Part shown: piece after piece, positions 1 through 7,253 of the stretch | How positions within the stretch are numbered: position 1 is the first letter of the stretch | Layout of the letters: every line of letters starts with the position of its first letter | Source: a bacterium | GTDB lineage: Bacteria > Verrucomicrobiota > Verrucomicrobiae > Opitutales > Opitutaceae | Assembly: GCA_021780625.1 (NCBI GenBank) | Contig: JAJXYI010000189.1 | Span: 1-10,081, forward strand | DNA length: 10,081 nucleotides | Reading direction: 5' to 3' | The notes under the pieces: model-generated | What the model saw: the letters and a program-made list of their open reading frames with translations, nothing else | The model's database searches: none | What the model was told of the DNA's origin: nothing | Position numbers and translations under genes: made by a program

Positions 1-114
1 GGGGCTGAACACTTGAAAGCGGAAACAGACCCAATTTCCGAGGTCCAAACCCCGGCCTCCGTGCTCTCTCGGACGAGCATCTTTATGCTTTCTGTGTTCC
101 TGGCGGCCACCTAA
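1..114 (+). CDS. Possible C-terminal end of an upstream gene (partial, weak)
   Basis: Reading frame 1 is open from the first base to a TAA at 112-114, giving 37 residues that end in ...FMLSVFLAAT. The other two + frames hit stops within the first 20 bases. The stop lies 11 bases before the mannonate dehydratase start, a spacing typical of an operon. Against this, 37 open codons arise easily by chance in GC-rich DNA, and the peptide matches no family I recognise. It may equally be untranslated leader. The sequence upstream of the window is needed to decide. Confidence 0.2.
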   Translation, partial: GAEHLKAETDPISEVQTPASVLSRTSIFMLSVFLAAT

Positions 115-125
115 CCACTCTTCCA

Positions 126-1199
126 ATGATGAAACTAGGACTTGGCCTTTACAGGCACATGCTCAACTCGGACAACTTCCGCTTCGCCCGTCAGGCAGGG
201 GCGACGCATCTGGTGGTGCACCTCGTCGATTATTTCCGGGGAGGGGCGCACGGCACCCGCGACGACCAGCCGGTCGGCACCGACCTGGGCTGGGGGCTCG
301 CCGGTGATCCCGACACCCTGTGGACCGAAGAGGAACTGGTGGCCCTGCGGCGCTCGATCGAAGCCGAGGGTCTGGTCCTGGAGGCGATCGAGAACATCGA
401 TCCGGCGCACTGGCACGACGTGCTTCTCGACGGCCCGCTGCGGGCGCGGCACATCGAGAACGTCAAGACGCTCATCCGTCGCATGGGTGCCGCGGGGATT
501 CCCATCCTCGGATACAACTTCAGCATCGCCGGCGTATCCGGTCGCACGACCGGCAACTATGCCCGCGGTCGGGCGCCGTCGGTCGGCATGGAGGGGCCCT
601 ACGACAAACCCATGCCGCGCGGCATGGTTTGGAACATGATCGTTGGCGAGACGATCGGCCCCGAGAACCTGCCGACCATCACCCACGATGAACTGTGGCG
701 GCGACTCGACGCCTTCCTCGCCGAGGTGCTTCCCGTCGCCGAGAAGGCCGGCGTGAAGCTTGCCGCGCATCCCGACGATCCGCCCACCCCCTTCGTGCGC
801 GGCCAGCCCCGCCTCGTGTATCAACCAGCCCTCTACCAGAAGCTCATCGACCTGCGGCCCAGTCCGGCAAACACCCTCGAGTTCTGCATCGGTTCGCTCG
901 CGGAGATGACCGAGGGAAATGTCTACGATGCCGTGGATACCTACAGCGCGCAGGGGCGACTCGGTTATGTGCATTTCCGCAATGTCACGGGCAAGGCGCC
1001 TTACTATAAGGAGACCTTCATCGACGACGGCGACGTGGACATGCTTCGCGTGCTCTCGATCCTGAAGAAGAACCACTATGACGGCGTCCTGATTCCGGAT
1101 CACACCCCTCAGATGTCCTGCGCCGCCCCCTGGCATGCGGGCATGGCCTACGCCATGGGCTTCATGCGGGCGGCCATGCGTTCGCTGGATCTCGGCTGA
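126..1199 (+). CDS. uxuA: Mannonate dehydratase family protein (UxuA-like)
   Basis: The 357-residue product resembles D-mannonate dehydratase, a cytoplasmic TIM-barrel metalloenzyme that converts D-mannonate to 2-keto-3-deoxy-D-gluconate in the glucuronate branch of hexuronate breakdown. The length is close to the short bacterial forms of the family (about 360; the E. coli protein is near 394). Visible landmarks are HIENVKTLIRRMGAAGIPI (109-127), the GYNFSIAGVSGRT segment (129-141), AHPDDPP (214-220), EFCIGS (252-257), VHFRNV (282-287), FIDDGDVDM (298-306) and PDHTPQM (324-330). By family knowledge, H215, C254, H283 and D325 are the probable metal-ligand and active-site positions. Two ATGs are adjacent at 126 and 129, so the exact start is uncertain by one codon. 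There is no Shine-Dalgarno sequence, only a pyrimidine-rich stretch. An intrinsic terminator follows closely, so this is the last gene of its unit. The family call is firm, but the FSIAG and CIGSLAEM variants leave some doubt about the exact substrate. Confidence 0.85.
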   Translation: MMKLGLGLYRHMLNSDNFRFARQAGATHLVVHLVDYFRGGAHGTRDDQPVGTDLGWGLAGDPDTLWTEEELVALRRSIEAEGLVLEAIENIDPAHWHDVLLDGPLRARHIENVKTLIRRMGAAGIPILGYNFSIAGVSGRTTGNYARGRAPSVGMEGPYDKPMPRGMVWNMIVGETIGPENLPTITHDELWRRLDAFLAEVLPVAEKAGVKLAAHPDDPPTPFVRGQPRLVYQPALYQKLIDLRPSPANTLEFCIGSLAEMTEGNVYDAVDTYSAQGRLGYVHFRNVTGKAPYYKETFIDDGDVDMLRVLSILKKNHYDGVLIPDHTPQMSCAAPWHAGMAYAMGFMRAAMRSLDLG

Positions 1200-1226
1200 A
1201 ACAAAACGCGGGCAACCGTCGATCTG

Positions 1227-1258
1227 AACCCGCTCCCACCCGATGGAGCGGGTTTTTT
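1227..1258 (+). terminator. Rho-independent terminator after the uxuA-like gene
   Basis: AACCCGCTCC (1227-1236) pairs perfectly with GGAGCGGGTT (1245-1254) around an 8-base loop, and the stem runs into TTTTTT (1253-1258). It begins 27 bases after the TGA of the mannonate dehydratase gene. This is a textbook intrinsic terminator, so the receptor gene downstream should have its own promoter. Confidence 0.9.
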
Positions 1259-1567
1259 CAGGCCGTTTGGTCAACGTCTACCAACGACCCCTTTGTGAAA
1301 ACGCCGGATAGGGTTTTGGTGTCTCATCACCCTGCCGGAATCTTCCCCAATCCCTGAACCTGTCTTTTGATCGAGTCCCCTTTTCCCCATTGATCGTCGC
1401 CGTGTGCGCACCGCGATCGTTTGTACCGCTGGTTTTCCCCTAAACTCAGCGTTCATCTTCCCCACCGTTTTGCCCTGAGGCGTCGACTCAGTTCAAATGA
1501 TTGAACTGAACGGTGCGTCGGGGCGAAGCCGTGCACAACAAACCGACACCTAATAACCACACCCTAT
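1259..1567 (+). promoter_or_regulatory. Leader/promoter region of the TonB-dependent receptor gene
   Basis: This 309-base stretch lies between the terminator and the receptor ATG and has no convincing gene. It should contain the receptor's promoter, because transcription from upstream is expected to stop at the preceding terminator. I could not place a -35/-10 pair with standard spacing. TTGTAC at 1421-1426 and TAAACT at 1441-1446 are only 14 bases apart, which is too close for a typical sigma-70 promoter. The notable element is the inverted repeat at 1488-1509, listed separately. The last 40 bases before the ATG are A/C-rich and lack a Shine-Dalgarno sequence. Confidence 0.5.
1488..1509. promoter_or_regulatory. 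Inverted repeat, candidate operator upstream of the receptor
   Basis: TCAGTTCAA (1488-1496) and TTGAACTGA (1501-1509) are perfect reverse complements separated by the 4 bases ATGA. The repeat ends 58 bases before the receptor start. A symmetric, AT-richer 22-bp site in a GC-rich background fits a dimeric repressor or activator site. There is no T-run after it, so it is unlikely to be a terminator. It could instead form a hairpin in the mRNA leader. Neither the regulator nor its family can be named from the sequence. Confidence 0.5.
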
Positions 1568-4500
1568 ATGGATTATAACCGAAACCTTCCGCGCCACGGC
1601 TTGCTCGTGGGCGCGGCACTGCTGTTCGCGGCAGTGGCGTCGGCCCAACAGGCCCCGCAACCGTCGGCGACGACGCCGCCCGCATCGAACACCGATGACG
1701 CGATCGAGCTGTCGCCGTTCGAAGTCTCAGCGTCTAAGAATATTGGATACCAGGCGACGGACACCCTGGCAGGCACCCGCATCCGCACCAATCTGAAGGA
1801 TGTCGCGGCCTCGATCTCGGTCATCAACAAGGAGTTCATGGATGACATTGGCGCGACCGACAGCGGCACCCTTCTGCAGTACACGACCAACGCCGAAGTG
1901 GCGGGCACCGAAGGCACCTATGCCGGCCTTGGCAATGGAGTGAGCGTGGATGAGTCGGGCACCCTGCGCTCGCCTCAGGGCGCTCAGCGTGTCCGCGGCC
2001 TAGCCTCCGCCGACAACGCCCGCGACTACTTCATCACGGACATCCCGTGGGATTCCTTCAACATCGACCGCGTCGACATCCTGCGCGGCCCGAATTCGAT
2101 CCTGTTCGGCCTCGGAAGCCCCGCCGGCATCGTCAACGGCACGACGCACAACGCGGAATTCCGCGACTTCGGTTCCGACGAGTTCCGCACCGGTTCCTAC
2201 GGCTCGGTCCGCAACTCCATCGATCTGAATCAGCAGATCATCCCAGGACAGCTCGCCCTCCGCTTCGACGGACTCTGGAGCAACCAGAAGTACGAGCAGA
2301 AGCCTGCCTACCAGGATGACCGCCGCTACTACGGCGCCCTGCGCTTCGATCCGAAGTTCCTGAACAACCAGGTCGTCCGCACGAGCATCAAGATCAAGTA
2401 CGAGCATGGCGAGATCAGCGCGAACCGTCCGCGCATTATTCCCCCGAACGACGCCATCACCCCGTGGTTTAATGCCCTGCCGACGGCCGACCAGCTGGCC
2501 AACATCAAATTGGGCACGACGCCCTACGGCATGGGGAAGACCTTCGTCAACAATCCCTATGATGTCTGGCGCACGGATACCGCCGCCCCCGCGGGCAGCG
2601 GCATGATGCAGGTGAACTCGCCGAACTACCAGCCTTGGCTGAGCGACATCGCCAACCAGCAACAGCCGATCTGGTTCATGGATGGTGCGACGAATTCGCT
2701 GTACCGCGTGGACGGCGGCTACATCAACAACGGTGCGCTGAACAGTAGCGGCGCATTCACGGGAGTGTCGGGTGGCATGTTGTACAAGTACCAGAACGGC
2801 ATGTTCTACGGCCTGAATAACCTGCCTTCGGTCGCAATCAGCGAAAAACTGCTCTATGCCTCGTACGGCCAGTACAAGAACCAGTCGCTGCTCGATCCCT
2901 CGGTGTTCAACTTCTATAAGACCCTCATCGACGGTCCGACCAAGCATGAGTGGGAGAAGTGGAATACCCAGAACATCGATTTCAGCCAGACGTATTACGA
3001 CAATCGTTACGGTATCGACCTGACCTACGACCGCCAGAAGTACCAGAATGGCGCCGACTCCCTCCTGGGAGGCAGCCCGACGCTCACCATGGATATCCTG
3101 AAGAACTTCACGGATTACTACGTCAGCGGCGCGAACGGCGAGACCAGCACGACGAACCCGAACATCGGTCGTCCGTACGTGATCGGCGCCTCGAACAATG
3201 GCGGAGCCTCGTACTACAGCGACCGCAAAGTGAAGCGCGCCTCGCTCTTCACTGAGGTGCGGCCGTCGGACTTCCTCAACAACAAGCTTCTGCTGAAGAT
3301 CTTCGGAGTCCAACGCTTCAACGGCGTCTGGTCCCAGGAAGACTACTACAACGAGAACCGCCGCTGGCAGGATTACGCCAACAGCCAGGCTTGGGCCGGC
3401 TTCTGGAACGGCAACGACGGAAGCAGCTCGACCTTTACCGATCGCCCGCCGGTCGCCGTGGTCTATCTCGGTGGGTCGATCGCAGGCCTGAATTCCGCCT
3501 CGGGTGCGAATATTCCAGGAATCACGACCAACGTGAACCTTCCTGACTCCGGTGTCCGTGTGTTCAATACGCAGTGGCAGAACTACGGCGTGTCTCCCGG
3601 CGCCTCATGGACCGTTCCGACTGGTCTCATCAACGTGTATAATCCCAATCCTGTGGACTCCAAGGGGAACCCGCTTCCTGTGACCCAGGCTTCGAATCCG
3701 GCGAACTATGTCGGTTGGAGCAATTCCCCGGATCAGCTCCTGCGTTATAACAACGGACAGGATCAGAGCCTGCTGACGCTCGCCCAGAAATCCATGCGTG
3801 AGACCACGTCGTTCTCGAGCTCCTACCAGGGTTACTTCCTCAAGAACGCCCTCGTGGCGACCCTTGGCTGGCGCTATGACGAGGTGAAGACCAAGGATGT
3901 CACCGCCAGCCAGCTACCGCTGGAGCGCGGCATCCTGAACATGCAGCCCAACGTTTATGCGCTCCCCAGCTCCTGGCCGGTAAACCAGATCTTCAAGGGA
4001 CACTCGACCAGTGGCGGCTTGGTGCTGCACCTGAACAGCCTCCTGCCGCGCGATCCGCTGCCCTTTGACATCAGCCTGACTTACAACAAGTCGAGCAACT
4101 TCCAGGTCACCAGCGTACGCCGCGACCTCTACGGCAACCCGATCGGCAACCCGACTGGCCAGACCAAGGAGTATGGCGTGCTGATCGCGACCAAGGACAG
4201 CAAATACTCGCTGCGCGTCACCAAGTACACGACCGACCTGAGCAACAACGGTATCGGCCTGAGCAACTCGTACGGCATCGGCCAGGTCATCCAGCAGGGC
4301 CTGCGCTGGCGCAATGTGTTCCTGTATCAGTTGGGTGGCTACGATTTCGCTTCGGCCAACCAGCCCTCCTACCGCAACACGTGGACCAACGCGTATCCGA
4401 GCCTGACGGACGTCCAGGCGCAGGCCCAGGAGGACGCCGCGATCAACGGGTGGAACGACATCCAAAAGTGGCTCGAAGCAAAGGGTTTCTTCAAAGCCTG

Positions 4501-5299
4501 GAACTTCTCTCCGATCGGAGATGCCGCTCTGGTGGATCGCACCACCTACCTGACGAACCCCTCCGCCTACGCGCCCAATCCCGCCAACGTCTATGCCTAC
4601 ACGGCGACCGCGCCCCAGGGCTTCACGGTCACGGCCAACACCGAGTCCAAGGGTTACGAGTTCGAGTTCACGGCGAATCCGACGTCCAACTGGCGTATCT
4701 CGGTCAACGCCGCCGACACCACCGCGGTCCGCAATGACGTCGGTGGTCCGCTGCTCGATCAGTTCATCTCGTACCTTGATTCGAAGTTCTACAATGCCGA
4801 CGGTTCGCTGACTCCGGTCGGAGGGCTCCCGCAGTATGGCGGCGCGTCCGCCAGCATCGGCGCCAGCATCTATGGGCCGTGGCGTTCGAACTACGTGCTG
4901 TTGAAGCTGCAGCAGGGCACGAATGCGCCCGAACTGCGCAAGTGGCGCTTCAACTTCATCACGAACTACTCGTTCACACACGGCTGGCTGAAGAACGTCG
5001 GAGTCGGTGGCGCCTACCGCTGGCAGGACAAGGTCATCATTGGCTATCCCGCCATTGCCGGCGGTTCCTACGACCTGACCAAGCCCTTCTACGGACCCGC
5101 CGAGGGCGCCGTCGATCTGTGGGCCAGCTACCACCGCAAGGTCACGAGGAAGGTCGACTGGAAGATCCAGCTGAACGTCCGCAACGCGTTCGCGAAGGAT
5201 GGCCTGATCCCGATCTCGGTAGAACCCGACGGTTCCTGGGCTTCCGTCCGCACCCAGCCGGTGCAGGAATGGACGCTCTCGAACACGTTCTCGTTCTAA
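1568..5299 (+). CDS. TonB-dependent outer-membrane receptor, large Opitutaceae-type
   Basis: The 1243-residue protein is an outer-membrane beta-barrel that takes up a ligand using TonB-transmitted energy, here probably an oligosaccharide judging by the neighbours. Residues 1-26 form a signal peptide (basic start, hydrophobic GLLVGAALLFAAVASA, cleavage after ASA before QQ). A Pro/Thr-rich linker follows, then ELSPFEV (47-53), which sits where a TonB box is expected. The plug domain covers roughly 65-195, with RVRGL (141-145) and RVDILRGPNSILFG (168-181), the usual end-of-plug motif. The remainder is barrel, rich in Tyr, Asn, Gly and Trp, ending in WTLSNTFSF. That terminal aromatic fits recognition by the Bam assembly machinery. 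It is as long as SusC proteins but has no N-terminal carboxypeptidase-like domain, and no SusD partner is visible. It is flanked by terminators and so looks monocistronic. The start is the only ATG giving a full signal peptide, and it has no Shine-Dalgarno. The ligand is inferred from context only. Confidence 0.95.
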   Translation: MDYNRNLPRHGLLVGAALLFAAVASAQQAPQPSATTPPASNTDDAIELSPFEVSASKNIGYQATDTLAGTRIRTNLKDVAASISVINKEFMDDIGATDSGTLLQYTTNAEVAGTEGTYAGLGNGVSVDESGTLRSPQGAQRVRGLASADNARDYFITDIPWDSFNIDRVDILRGPNSILFGLGSPAGIVNGTTHNAEFRDFGSDEFRTGSYGSVRNSIDLNQQIIPGQLALRFDGLWSNQKYEQKPAYQDDRRYYGALRFDPKFLNNQVVRTSIKIKYEHGEISANRPRIIPPNDAITPWFNALPTADQLANIKLGTTPYGMGKTFVNNPYDVWRTDTAAPAGSGMMQVNSPNYQPWLSDIANQQQPIWFMDGATNSLYRVDGGYINNGALNSSGAFTGVSGGMLYKYQNGMFYGLNNLPSVAISEKLLYASYGQYKNQSLLDPSVFNFYKTLIDGPTKHEWEKWNTQNIDFSQTYYDNRYGIDLTYDRQKYQNGADSLLGGSPTLTMDILKNFTDYYVSGANGETSTTNPNIGRPYVIGASNNGGASYYSDRKVKRASLFTEVRPSDFLNNKLLLKIFGVQRFNGVWSQEDYYNENRRWQDYANSQAWAGFWNGNDGSSSTFTDRPPVAVVYLGGSIAGLNSASGANIPGITTNVNLPDSGVRVFNTQWQNYGVSPGASWTVPTGLINVYNPNPVDSKGNPLPVTQASNPANYVGWSNSPDQLLRYNNGQDQSLLTLAQKSMRETTSFSSSYQGYFLKNALVATLGWRYDEVKTKDVTASQLPLERGILNMQPNVYALPSSWPVNQIFKGHSTSGGLVLHLNSLLPRDPLPFDISLTYNKSSNFQVTSVRRDLYGNPIGNPTGQTKEYGVLIATKDSKYSLRVTKYTTDLSNNGIGLSNSYGIGQVIQQGLRWRNVFLYQLGGYDFASANQPSYRNTWTNAYPSLTDVQAQAQEDAAINGWNDIQKWLEAKGFFKAWNFSPIGDAALVDRTTYLTNPSAYAPNPANVYAYTATAPQGFTVTANTESKGYEFEFTANPTSNWRISVNAADTTAVRNDVGGPLLDQFISYLDSKFYNADGSLTPVGGLPQYGGASASIGASIYGPWRSNYVLLKLQQGTNAPELRKWRFNFITNYSFTHGWLKNVGVGGAYRWQDKVIIGYPAIAGGSYDLTKPFYGPAEGAVDLWASYHRKVTRKVDWKIQLNVRNAFAKDGLIPISVEPDGSWASVRTQPVQEWTLSNTFSF

Positions 5300-5376
5300 C
5301 CAGTCCGTTTAACCTATCGGTCATCGTTGCCTGAGCGGTCTATCCCACTCCGGTAACACCGCCGACAGAGTATTCC

Positions 5377-5404
5377 AAAGGCACCGGCTCAGGCCGGTGC
5401 CTTT
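5377..5404 (+). terminator. Hairpin terminator after the receptor gene
   Basis: AAAGGCACCGGC (5377-5388) and GCCGGTGCCTTT (5393-5404) form a perfect 12-bp stem with a TCAG loop, 77 bases past the receptor stop codon. The A-rich 5' arm and CTTTGTT tail fit an intrinsic terminator. The T-run is short and interrupted, but the stem is very stable. It separates the receptor from the esterase gene. Confidence 0.8.
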
Positions 5405-5794
5405 GTTACTCCCAGATCAGATTGTTCAGTCGAACCGAACAGAAACCAAGGGGACGAAGCTGAAGGCTTGAGACCCACAAGGCCGGTAAATTTCGGGGGT
5501 CCCCGTGGGGTTATTTCTTCGAGCACACCGCAGGAGACCGCCGCTTCGTTTGCCCCTTTCAACTATCTCAGCTTCCAATCGACAGCATCCGAGCCGTTCA
5601 AATTGAATCTCAGACCCGCGGCGGATCTGGAGAACACCTGATACGGCGGTCTGGCTCTCGACATGCGCTTCGCCGATGACCCCACAATGAAGAGGATGAA
5701 CGTTTGAGCCCGTCCGTGGTCTCCGTGTCGCGAGCTTCGCCGATATTTCCCTCTACCCAATTTGGAGTTCCCCATCTCTCACACTTTCACTCCC
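5405..5794 (+). other. Gap before the esterase gene, no convincing gene
   Basis: About 390 bases lie between the receptor terminator and the preferred esterase start. I see no RNA gene, mobile-element end or promoter with good spacing. Two weak items are present. TGTTC (5423-5427) and GAACA (5437-5441) form a short inverted repeat with a 9-base spacer. An open frame ending in TGA at 5639-5641 might be a decayed gene end and is listed separately. A GGGG/CCCC hairpin near 5495-5510 is too small to call a terminator. The promoter of the esterase gene presumably lies here. Confidence 0.4.
5468..5641 (+). pseudogene. Possible remnant of a gene 3' end (very weak)
   Basis: From a TTG at 5468 one frame stays open for 57 codons to the TGA at 5639-5641, and it is open further upstream without an obvious start codon. 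The last part reads SFAPFNYLSFQSTASEPF and then KLNLRPAADLENT. This looks more protein-like than its surroundings, with mixed aromatic and polar residues and plausible codon use. It has no ribosome-binding site and I recognise no family. It could be the tail of a deleted gene left between the receptor and the esterase, or simply chance. Confidence 0.15.
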
Positions 5795-7042
5795 ATGTTC
5801 ACTCCGATTCGTCATGCCATCGTCTGGTGCGGGCTTCTGGGCCTGCTGATTTCCGGGTTCGGCACACCGCTGCAGGCGGCCGATGCCTCTCAACACAAAA
5901 ACGAGTGGGTGTCCGTCTGGATGAGCGCGCAGCAATTGACGGAGCCCTCGAACATGCCGCCGAAGCCGGGTCTGTCCGGAAATACACTGCGCCAGGACGT
6001 CCTCGTGACGCTCGGAGGCAGCCGGATCCGATTCACCTTTTCCAACGTCTTCGGCAACTCGCCGCTCGTCATCGATGCTGCGACGGTTGCCCGTGCGGGG
6101 ACGGGTGCGGACATCGTGTCAGGCACGAGCGTGCCACTGAGTTTTGGGGGCAGCCCGGGTGTTGTCATCCAGCCCGGTGCCTCGATGATTTCGGATCCCG
6201 TGAAATTTGCCGTCGACGCCGGCGCGCACCTTGCTGTGTCGCTCGCCCTGGGCTCGGCTCCGGACCATGTGACGGGACATCCGGGATCCCGCACCACATC
6301 CTACCTCTGCCAGGGCAATGAGGTCGCCTCCGTGGATCTGGTCCCTGCGGGCACGGCGGAACACTGGTATTTTCTCAGTCAGATCGACGTGATTCCGCGG
6401 TTGCCCGCCGCGGCCTGCGTGATCCTGGGCGATTCGATCACCGATGGGCGGGGATCGACGACCAACGAGAACAACCGCTGGCCCGACGATTTTGCGCGCC
6501 GCCTGCACGCCAATCCCGCCACGTCGCACGTCGCCGTATTGAACGCGGGCATTGGAGGAAATCGGTTGCTGCGCGACGGCCTTGGGCCCAATGCGCTGGC
6601 CCGATTCGACCGTGATGTCCTCGCGCCCGACGGGGTGCGCTGGCTGATCGTTCTGGAGGGCATCAATGACCTGGGCACCCGGATGGGCGCCGAGAAAATG
6701 GGTATGCCCTATGCATCGGCATCCGATATGATTCTGGCCTACGAGCAGATCATCACTCGCGCCCATGCACACCACATCCGCGTCATCGGCGCCACGATCA
6801 TGCCGTACGCCGGGTCGTTTTATTACACCAAGGATGGGGATGCCGACCGTGAGATCGTGAACCATTGGATACGCACGAGCGGTTGGTTCGATGGCGTGAT
6901 CGATTTCGACGCGGTGATGCGCGATCCGAAGCATCCGTCCCATTTGTCCCCGGCGTACGATTTTGGCGATCACCTCCATCCGTCCCCGGCGGGCCATCAG
7001 GCGATGGGCAATGCGGTCGATCTGAGCCTTTTTGCCCGTTAA
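5795..7042 (+). CDS. Secreted SGNH/GDSL hydrolase, XynE-like esterase
   Basis: This is a predicted exported carbohydrate or aryl esterase of 415 residues. I prefer the ATG at 5795 to the in-frame TTG at 5762 because it puts the signal peptide at the N-terminus (RHAIVWCGLLGLLISGF, cleavage near LQA-AD at about residue 28). Residues about 36-200 form an accessory beta-rich domain with TLRQDVLVTLGGSRIRF (64-80) and the SNVFGNSPL stretch. That domain is typical of the SGNH group that includes Prevotella XynE, which is encoded in a xylanase cluster. The SGNH core follows: block I GDSIT with nucleophile S214, block II NAGIGGN (250-256), block III GIND (289-292, N291), and block V DHLH with D392 and H395. 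All catalytic residues are present. The natural role is probably removal of acetyl or other acyl groups from hemicellulose in the periplasm or outside the cell. The substrate is inferred from family and neighbours. No Shine-Dalgarno precedes the start. Confidence 0.87.
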   Translation: MFTPIRHAIVWCGLLGLLISGFGTPLQAADASQHKNEWVSVWMSAQQLTEPSNMPPKPGLSGNTLRQDVLVTLGGSRIRFTFSNVFGNSPLVIDAATVARAGTGADIVSGTSVPLSFGGSPGVVIQPGASMISDPVKFAVDAGAHLAVSLALGSAPDHVTGHPGSRTTSYLCQGNEVASVDLVPAGTAEHWYFLSQIDVIPRLPAAACVILGDSITDGRGSTTNENNRWPDDFARRLHANPATSHVAVLNAGIGGNRLLRDGLGPNALARFDRDVLAPDGVRWLIVLEGINDLGTRMGAEKMGMPYASASDMILAYEQIITRAHAHHIRVIGATIMPYAGSFYYTKDGDADREIVNHWIRTSGWFDGVIDFDAVMRDPKHPSHLSPAYDFGDHLHPSPAGHQAMGNAVDLSLFAR

Positions 7043-7093
7043 CGCGTTCGCCCGGGGTCACCATGAACCACCACGTTCTCACAGGAGGAAGAC

Positions 7094-7210
7094 ATGCGGG
7101 CCCGGACTCCGTCTCCGCGTGCTCAGTCTGTGAGACCGAGGCTGGGGTTGCCGGGGGTTTTCGAGTCGAACTACGTCGTCGCCGCAGGTGTTGCGGTGCT
7201 TGTTCCCTAG
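7094..7210 (+). CDS. Small ORF (38 aa) with strong RBS, possible leader peptide
   Basis: An ATG at 7094 is preceded by AGGAGG (7083-7088) with 5-base spacing, the best Shine-Dalgarno match in the window. It opens a 38-codon frame ending in TAG at 7208-7210. The peptide has an Arg/Pro-rich first half and a hydrophobic end (SNYVVAAGVAVLVP). It ends 43 bases before the GH3 start, which has no ribosome-binding site of its own. It may be a leader peptide affecting GH3 translation, a small independent protein, or a remnant of a lost gene start. I recognise no family, and the AGGAGG could be fortuitous. Confidence 0.3.
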   Translation: MRARTPSPRAQSVRPRLGLPGVFESNYVVAAGVAVLVP

Positions 7211-7253
7211 GCCGGCGCCTCACTCCGACTGCGGGTCCTTTCGCTTTCTTACA

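Noticed and set aside
14..27. TGAAAGCGGAAACA resembling a LacI-family/cre-type operator upstream of the uxuA-like gene
   Set aside because: It has a central CG and partial agreement with the cre consensus, but the two halves are poorly symmetric and nothing else supports it. One match of this quality is not enough.
135..1274. 379-codon open frame on the - strand opposite the uxuA-like gene
   Set aside because: It mirrors the strong GC codon bias of the true gene. The translation is rich in Arg, Gly, Val and His with no recognisable motif, and it crosses the terminator.
1421..1446. TTGTAC and TAAACT as a promoter for the receptor
   Set aside because: The spacing is 14 bases, too short for a standard sigma-70 promoter, and the position is over 120 bases from the gene.
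2000..5134. Two - strand frames over 400 codons inside the receptor gene (2000-3313 and 3914-5134)
   Set aside because: The composition is typical of antisense shadows (Val/Arg/Asp/Gly-rich), with no domain, and the + strand receptor is continuous and fully motif-supported across both.
5493..5515. GGGGG/CCCCG/GGGG hairpin followed by TTATTTCTT as a terminator
   Set aside because: The stems are only 4-5 bp with 2-base loops, and no gene ends just before it.
6119..6997. 292-codon - strand frame inside the esterase gene
   Set aside because: The SGNH catalytic blocks on the + strand account for this region, and the antisense product has no recognisable features.
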